In this document: piece after piece, positions 24,513 to 27,512 of the stretch | How the letters are laid out: each line of letters opens with the position of its first letter | Position numbering within the stretch: the stretch's first letter is position 1 | Virus record (IMG/VR): IMGVR_UViG_3300025168_000518 | Span: 1 to 27,512 of that record | Strand: one strand, 5' to 3' | From: a virus | DNA: 27,512 nucleotides | Position numbers and translations under genes: made by a program | Notes under the pieces: model-generated | Told to the model about the DNA's origin: nothing | Seen by the model: the letters and a program-made list of their open reading frames with translations, nothing else | Databases searched by the model: none

Positions 24513-24875
24513 ATGATAGTAATAGGTACATTAATGACATTTGATGCTACAACACTAGGAATAAATGATAAAGGTTGGGGACAATCTTTATACTTTCAAC
24601 CAGATTATGAGGGTGCAGATGAGGCATTTGTTAATGCATTTAAATTATCAGCTAAATTAAATAGAGTTGAAAATCTACAAGATATAGTTGATAGTTTAAC
24701 TAATAAACTAAAAGCTTTTGCACCAGATAATGATTTGTCTAAGCTAACAGGTGCTAATGCATATAGTGGTATTCATGTTGAGATTGACGGTTATTTTAAA
24801 GCTAATAATTGGACTAATGCTAAAACTGGTGAAAAAGTATTTTCTAATAATCTAGTCGTAGATAGTATTAAATAA
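24513..24875 (+). CDS. Unknown early protein, weakly OB-fold/SSB-like (120 aa)
   Basis: The protein begins MIVIGTLMTFDATTLGINDK, with AGGA nine bases before the ATG; a second ATG lies seven codons on (24534). No membrane segment is seen. The last 40 residues (HVEIDGYFKANNWT, then GEKVFSNNLVVDSIK) recall the end of single-stranded DNA-binding OB folds, where a strand, an aromatic-Asn-Trp turn and a final strand follow one another. The resemblance is short and I hold it weakly. It is the first gene of the rightward block, and its stop overlaps the next ATG by one base, so a replication or early regulatory role is reasonable but unproved. Confidence 0.7.
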   Translation: MIVIGTLMTFDATTLGINDKGWGQSLYFQPDYEGADEAFVNAFKLSAKLNRVENLQDIVDSLTNKLKAFAPDNDLSKLTGANAYSGIHVEIDGYFKANNWTNAKTGEKVFSNNLVVDSIK

Positions 24876-24991
24876 TGTGTATACATTGTTCTACTACAAA
24901 TAATATTGTACATAGTGGTACAGATGCATTAATGCTAGGTTGTTTAAATGACCTACATAGAATATGTTATTCATGCGCTAATACAATGTAA
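24875..24991 (+). CDS. Zinc-ribbon-like microprotein (38 aa)
   Basis: The protein reads MCIHCSTTNN...ICYSCANTM, with CxxC at C2/C5 and a second CxxC near the C-terminus (C31/C34), plus one further Cys at about residue 23. This is a compact zinc-ribbon geometry. The ATG shares one base with the TAA of the preceding gene, giving translational coupling. A strong terminator follows within 10 bases. No family is recognised. It is the second four-cysteine microprotein in the window, with the other in the leftward replication operon. Confidence 0.68.
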   Translation: MCIHCSTTNNIVHSGTDALMLGCLNDLHRICYSCANTM

Positions 24992-24998
24992 ATAAGAG

Positions 24999-25050
24999 AT
25001 CGATTGGTGGTTATGTTCCCCTACATGACCACTAATTGATTTTATTTTTT
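24999..25050 (+). terminator. Intrinsic terminator after the 38-aa gene
   Basis: ATCGATTGGTGGT (24999-25011) pairs with ACCACTAATTGAT (25028-25040) through 13 bp, including two G-U pairs that exist only on the plus strand. A U-rich tract (TTTATTTTTT) follows at 25041-25050. Orientation, position 8 bases after the stop and the plus-only wobble pairs all indicate a rightward terminator that ends the 24513-24991 transcript. Confidence 0.85.
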
Positions 25051-25068
25051 TAAGCCCTTGACGACAAC

Positions 25069-25100
25069 ATATATATATATTTTTTTTTCCTTTTCTTGCT
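25069..25100 (+). repeat. Purine-tract repeat, right copy (inverted relative to 23482-23510)
   Basis: Read rightward this is ATATATATAT, T9, CCTTTTCTTGCT. The 21 bases T9-CCTTTTCTTGCT are the exact reverse complement of the left copy. It lies between the terminator and the next operon, so here it is better placed to be promoter-associated than to be a terminator. Confidence 0.75.
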
Positions 25101-25105
25101 AATAT
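25097..25105 (+). promoter_or_regulatory. Candidate extended -10 promoter for the 25212 operon
   Basis: TGCTAATAT fits an extended -10 (TGn followed by a TATAAT-like hexamer) directly after the repeated T-tract. A TTGACG at 25058-25063 is too far away to be its -35. Transcription would start near 25112, placing the two palindromes at 25132-25183 in the leader. The evidence is motif-level only. Confidence 0.3.
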
Positions 25106-25131
25106 TTTATATCTTTTGGTATGGACTATAG

Positions 25132-25183
25132 CTACTAACACATTTCAATGTTGTGTGTTAGTAGGTATACAACAGTTGTATAC
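25132..25183 (+). promoter_or_regulatory. Two back-to-back palindromes in front of the amidoligase operon
   Basis: CTACTAACACA (25132-25142) pairs with TGTGTTAGTAG (25154-25164), 11 of 11. Directly next, GTATACAAC-A-GTTGTATAC (25165-25183) is a perfect odd palindrome. The second has the look of a dimeric repressor operator. Both could also fold as leader hairpins if transcription starts near 25112. They lie 28 bases before the ribosome site of the 105-aa gene. Confidence 0.6.
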
Positions 25184-25211
25184 TTATTGTAATAATTATA
25201 TGGAGGTAATT

Positions 25212-25529
25212 ATGAGCGGAAAATATAATGTGCCAAACGGTGCATCTATACGCCAAATTAGTAATCGTGTTATGCGATTTCCAGACTTTGGTGGACCACG
25301 AAAATACCCTACAAAATATGTATGGAGTATTGTGCACAATCATCTAACAATACAAGAAGTTAGATACTTCAAAAATAAAAGAGATAGAGGTTATTATTTC
25401 TTTTTCTATATTGACGGAGTAACAACTAGGCGTACAAAAGTTGCAGATGATCGTGAGGTTTTTGACAGTTATCAATTAGCTGTTAACAATCAACCAGAAT
25501 TTGTTAGTAACTTACAGGTTGGGTTATGA
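25212..25529 (+). CDS. Unknown small protein, first gene of the amidoligase operon (105 aa)
   Basis: The frame is open further upstream, to a TTG at 25116, but I choose the ATG at 25212. GGAGG stands six bases before it, and the upstream extension would run through both palindromes. The protein begins MSGKYNVPNGASIRQISNRV, is basic and aromatic-rich (YYFFFYIDGVTTRRTKVADD), and has no signal peptide. A small alpha/beta fold that binds nucleic acid or a partner is possible. I do not recognise the family. Its TGA overlaps the next ATG (ATGA). Confidence 0.7.
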   Translation: MSGKYNVPNGASIRQISNRVMRFPDFGGPRKYPTKYVWSIVHNHLTIQEVRYFKNKRDRGYYFFFYIDGVTTRRTKVADDREVFDSYQLAVNNQPEFVSNLQVGL

Positions 25530-25696
25530 ATAAAATAGAAATAATGTTCTGGTTATCTGTTCCAGTTTATCTTGTTGGTGCTTATGTACTAAGTAATTGG
25601 CTAACAGATATTATGTTATATAGATTTTATAACATTCAATTAAAAATATGGAGGTGGAGAGCATTTGCTATACGAAATAATAGAACTAATAGATAG
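25526..25696 (+). CDS. Small membrane protein (56 aa)
   Basis: The protein starts MNKIEIMFWLSVPVYLVGAY and has one hydrophobic span, about residues 6-27. A basic, aromatic C-terminal tail follows (IWRWRAFAIRNNRTNR). The polarity suggests a single-pass protein with the basic tail inside the cell. The ATG overlaps the upstream TGA by ATGA, and its 3' end overlaps the next small frame. Without accessory domains it could be a holin-like or inhibitor peptide, or a membrane anchor for the operon; nothing decides this. Confidence 0.62.
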   Translation: MNKIEIMFWLSVPVYLVGAYVLSNWLTDIMLYRFYNIQLKIWRWRAFAIRNNRTNR

Positions 25697-25778
25697 ATGT
25701 AATAAAGAACAACTATTAGATGTCCAAGCAATAGTTACTGGACGATTAGAAAGAATGGAGGAACAAAGTGACAAATAA
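25665..25778 (+). CDS. Acidic helical microprotein (37 aa, TTG start)
   Basis: The frame begins at a TTG (25665-25667) with GGAG five bases upstream, and reads (M)LYEIIELIDRCNKEQLLDVQ... to EEQSDK. It is a single amphipathic helix-turn-helix-like hairpin, acidic, with one Cys. It overlaps the membrane protein by 32 nt and the next gene by 11 nt. Most bases here would otherwise be non-coding in a very compact operon, which favours a real gene, but the TTG start is a guess. Confidence 0.45.
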   Translation: MLYEIIELIDRCNKEQLLDVQAIVTGRLERMEEQSDK

Positions 25779-25959
25779 TGAATATGTTAAATTAGCAAAA
25801 GACATAGTTAAATATAGCCAAAATATAGAGGAATTAGCTACTAATAGCTTAATTGCGTTATATAAAATAAGTCCTAATCACTACGTAGGTGACCAAGACT
25901 TTGTTAAAGGTTATAAAAAACTACATGACATTATAGAAAAAGTAGAGGATAAAACATGA
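25768..25959 (+). CDS. Unknown small helical protein (63 aa, GTG start)
   Basis: GTG at 25768-25770 has GGAGG six bases before it. The product, MTNNEYVKLAKDIVKYSQNI...EKVEDKT, is a small helical bundle-like protein. A central segment contains SLIALYKISPNHYVGDQDF. The stop overlaps the amidoligase ATG (ATGA), so it is likely to be translated together with that enzyme and could be its partner. No family is recognised. Confidence 0.65.
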   Translation: MTNNEYVKLAKDIVKYSQNIEELATNSLIALYKISPNHYVGDQDFVKGYKKLHDIIEKVEDKT

Positions 25960-27356
25960 AAGGTAATAGAAAACGAACTGTTGATAGTACAGGTATGCAT
26001 AGCATAAATTTAGCATATGTAGATAGCTACTTCAGAAAAAGAATACCTGGATTTATGAATGTAAATACATTGTCGGCAATAAATCTAGAACGTTTAATAG
26101 ATACTATGAGAGATGCGTATGCAAAAAGTAGTGTTCCTAATAAAGTGCAACAAAGATCATATCAAGGTGATATAAGAAATGCTGCAATATCAGGACATCA
26201 CTACCCTATAAATACGCAAACAATAAAACCATTCCCTTATACCCATAAACCATTTGGTTATAATGTATTGGATTTTAATCCAGATACTGGAGAATTCATA
26301 GTGTATAACAAACAAGAATGGAATGAAAATAACTACTATAAATCTGTAACAAAAGGTAAAAGTAGTTTACCAAGCTTAATGCAATATGTACCAATGGGTA
26401 TGGAAATAGAGATTATTTATCGTAATAATTCTTCTAATTACATGCAATGTGAGGATTGTAGAGAATACGATGAGGATCATGACATAGAACTAGAAACATT
26501 TTGTGAAAATGCAGATTGTAATAGTGATAATACTGGTAATGATCTTTCTAACTTAGCATCAAATCCAAGAATAAAAGCATACAAATTCTTAGCAGAATTA
26601 AATATTGCTTTTGGTTCAGTGACTAAAAACTCAGAGCCAGTATGGATAGTTAAAAATGACGCTACAGTTGACTTAGAATATGTATCTATGCCTATGACAT
26701 TACGAGCTTGGCGTGCTGGACTAGAATTAACAGATTATCTATTTCAGTCATTTAAAGTTGCATCGGAATGGAGTAAAGCATTTTACGGACCATGTGGAGG
26801 ACATATACATTTAGATAAAGACGTGTTTAATAATACCTATCAGTATTATGCATTTCTATCTATGCATTATGATAATCCTAAATTTATTGCAGCTATTGCA
26901 CAAAGACCAATAGATAGTAATAGTCAATGGTGTTACTTGCAAAAACCTAACGAATTTGCTAGATATGCCAAACATAAATTACGATCACCTAACAGAGGTG
27001 CAGTAAATGTATCAAGTAATACAATAGAATTGCGTTATTTTAGATCTAATCTAAAAGTAGATAGATTACTTAAAAATCTAGAATTTGCGCAATCGTTGTT
27101 TCATTATACATCACAACTAACATATCAAGATATAGCTAGAGATAAAGCGCATAATCTAAAATATTACTTGTTGTGGGTAAAAGCATATAGAAATACGTAT
27201 AGAAACTTGTTCGCATATTTAGTTGAACGTAAATGGATCAAATATACGGAACGTAGAAATCTAGGTTGGCAACTGGTATATGGTGATGATAATCAAATGC
27301 AACCAGATCATATGGAAATAAATAACATAGAACAATATAATGGAGGTAACTGGTAA
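25956..27356 (+). CDS. Amidoligase-family enzyme (466 aa)
   Basis: This matches the glutamine-synthetase-like amidoligase group (Pfam Amidoligase_2 type). MGMEIEI (147-153) carries the metal-binding E150 and E152. NDATVDLEYVSMPM (234-247) corresponds to the DxS..EiVS strand. PCGGHIHLDKD (279-289) gives the conserved H283 and H285, and NTIELRYFRS (355-364) the EfR strand. Such enzymes use ATP to join an amine to a carboxylate, forming amide or isopeptide bonds. Four cysteines (C165, C168, C183, C188) make an inserted zinc-knuckle-like loop after the first motif. The N-terminal 140 residues are unassigned. It overlaps its upstream neighbour by 4 nt and the downstream amidotransferase by 1 nt. 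Substrate is unknown. Confidence 0.9.
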   Translation: MKGNRKRTVDSTGMHSINLAYVDSYFRKRIPGFMNVNTLSAINLERLIDTMRDAYAKSSVPNKVQQRSYQGDIRNAAISGHHYPINTQTIKPFPYTHKPFGYNVLDFNPDTGEFIVYNKQEWNENNYYKSVTKGKSSLPSLMQYVPMGMEIEIIYRNNSSNYMQCEDCREYDEDHDIELETFCENADCNSDNTGNDLSNLASNPRIKAYKFLAELNIAFGSVTKNSEPVWIVKNDATVDLEYVSMPMTLRAWRAGLELTDYLFQSFKVASEWSKAFYGPCGGHIHLDKDVFNNTYQYYAFLSMHYDNPKFIAAIAQRPIDSNSQWCYLQKPNEFARYAKHKLRSPNRGAVNVSSNTIELRYFRSNLKVDRLLKNLEFAQSLFHYTSQLTYQDIARDKAHNLKYYLLWVKAYRNTYRNLFAYLVERKWIKYTERRNLGWQLVYGDDNQMQPDHMEINNIEQYNGGNW

Positions 27357-27512
27357 TGTGTATTATCGCAAATGTTCCTAAAGGGGTTGGTACAATTAAT
27401 CAATCAACTTTAGAAAATATGACAAATAATAATGGACATGGTTTTGGAGTTTCATACATAGAAAATGATGAAATAAAAGTATTCAAAACTATGGATAGTA
27501 AAAAGTTCGTAA
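27356..27512 (+). CDS. Class II glutamine amidotransferase (Ntn hydrolase), N-terminal part
   Basis: Only 52 residues are visible before the right edge. The sequence begins MCIIANVPKG, so Cys2 would be the N-terminal nucleophile after Met removal. NNNGHGFGVSYIEND (24-38) matches the N-x-x-GxG strand of class II amidotransferases. These hydrolyse glutamine and supply ammonia, or act on a gamma-glutamyl bond. Its ATG shares one base with the amidoligase stop and has GGAGG upstream, so the two proteins are likely to work on one product. The remaining residues and any fused domain lie outside the window. Confidence 0.82.
   Translation, partial: MCIIANVPKGVGTINQSTLENMTNNNGHGFGVSYIENDEIKVFKTMDSKKFV

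Noticed and set aside
24470-24513. Sigma-70 promoter for the 120-aa gene (TTCAAA...TATAAA)
   Set aside because: Only weak matches, and the start site would fall almost on the ribosome site.
23299-24540. Several open frames of 60-90 codons on both strands in the intergenic region
   Set aside because: They have no ribosome sites, mutually overlap, are rich in Cys/Phe/Leu shadow-type composition and run through the paired arms of the structured RNA.
25116-25211. N-terminal extension of the 105-aa gene from a TTG
   Set aside because: It would be encoded by the two palindromes and ignores the strong GGAGG in front of the ATG at 25212.
1-27512. Integrase, attachment site or insertion sequence
   Set aside because: No recombinase or transposase motifs and no terminal repeats of a transposon were found; the inverted purine-tract pair alone is not enough.

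Overview
The window is a continuous piece of an AT-rich tailed double-stranded DNA phage genome (Caudoviricetes). Evidence is the ordered minus-strand set of large terminase, portal, giant internal (ejection) protein, lytic transglycosylase virion protein, scaffold, HK97-type major capsid protein and tail or adaptor genes. The large internal proteins, one with a transglycosylase domain, resemble the ejection apparatus of podoviruses. No gene identifies the host. Low GC and gene style suggest a marine or freshwater phage, but this is only an impression.

Layout. Positions 1-23039 are one leftward block of 17 genes, mostly with 1-14 nt overlaps. Read in transcription order they are: RecA-fold replicative ATPase, a 41-aa zinc-ribbon microprotein, TerL, portal, a small Gly/Pro-rich protein, a 2402-aa protein with a C-terminal nuclease-like fold, lytic transglycosylase protein, a 612-aa protein, scaffold, major capsid, two small unknowns, a connector-like protein, a large tail or structural protein and four small tail-fibre or decoration proteins. 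The last is cut by the left edge. Positions 24513-27512 are a rightward block of very small early-type genes ending in an amidoligase and a class II glutamine amidotransferase, the latter cut by the right edge.

Between the two divergent blocks lies about 1.47 kb without a convincing protein gene. Its left part (23081-23268) is a cluster of TTAGTCCA / TGGACTAA inverted repeats in front of the replication ATPase, suggestive of an origin or operator. Its right part (23684-24475) folds on paper into an elaborate nested structure of about 790 nt, closed by a 16-bp end-to-end helix. It contains a 33-position arm pair, repeated capped stem modules with variable complementary stems, and several CAAG/CUUG loops. 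I read it as a large ornate non-coding RNA, probably transcribed leftward. It is the most interesting element of the window.

How the parts work together. The RecA-fold ATPase supports genome replication. TerL, portal, scaffold and capsid protein package DNA into the head. The transglycosylase and giant protein are presumably ejected to cross the cell wall. The amidoligase/amidotransferase pair makes or trims an isopeptide-type linkage on an unknown substrate. The structured RNA has no assigned role.
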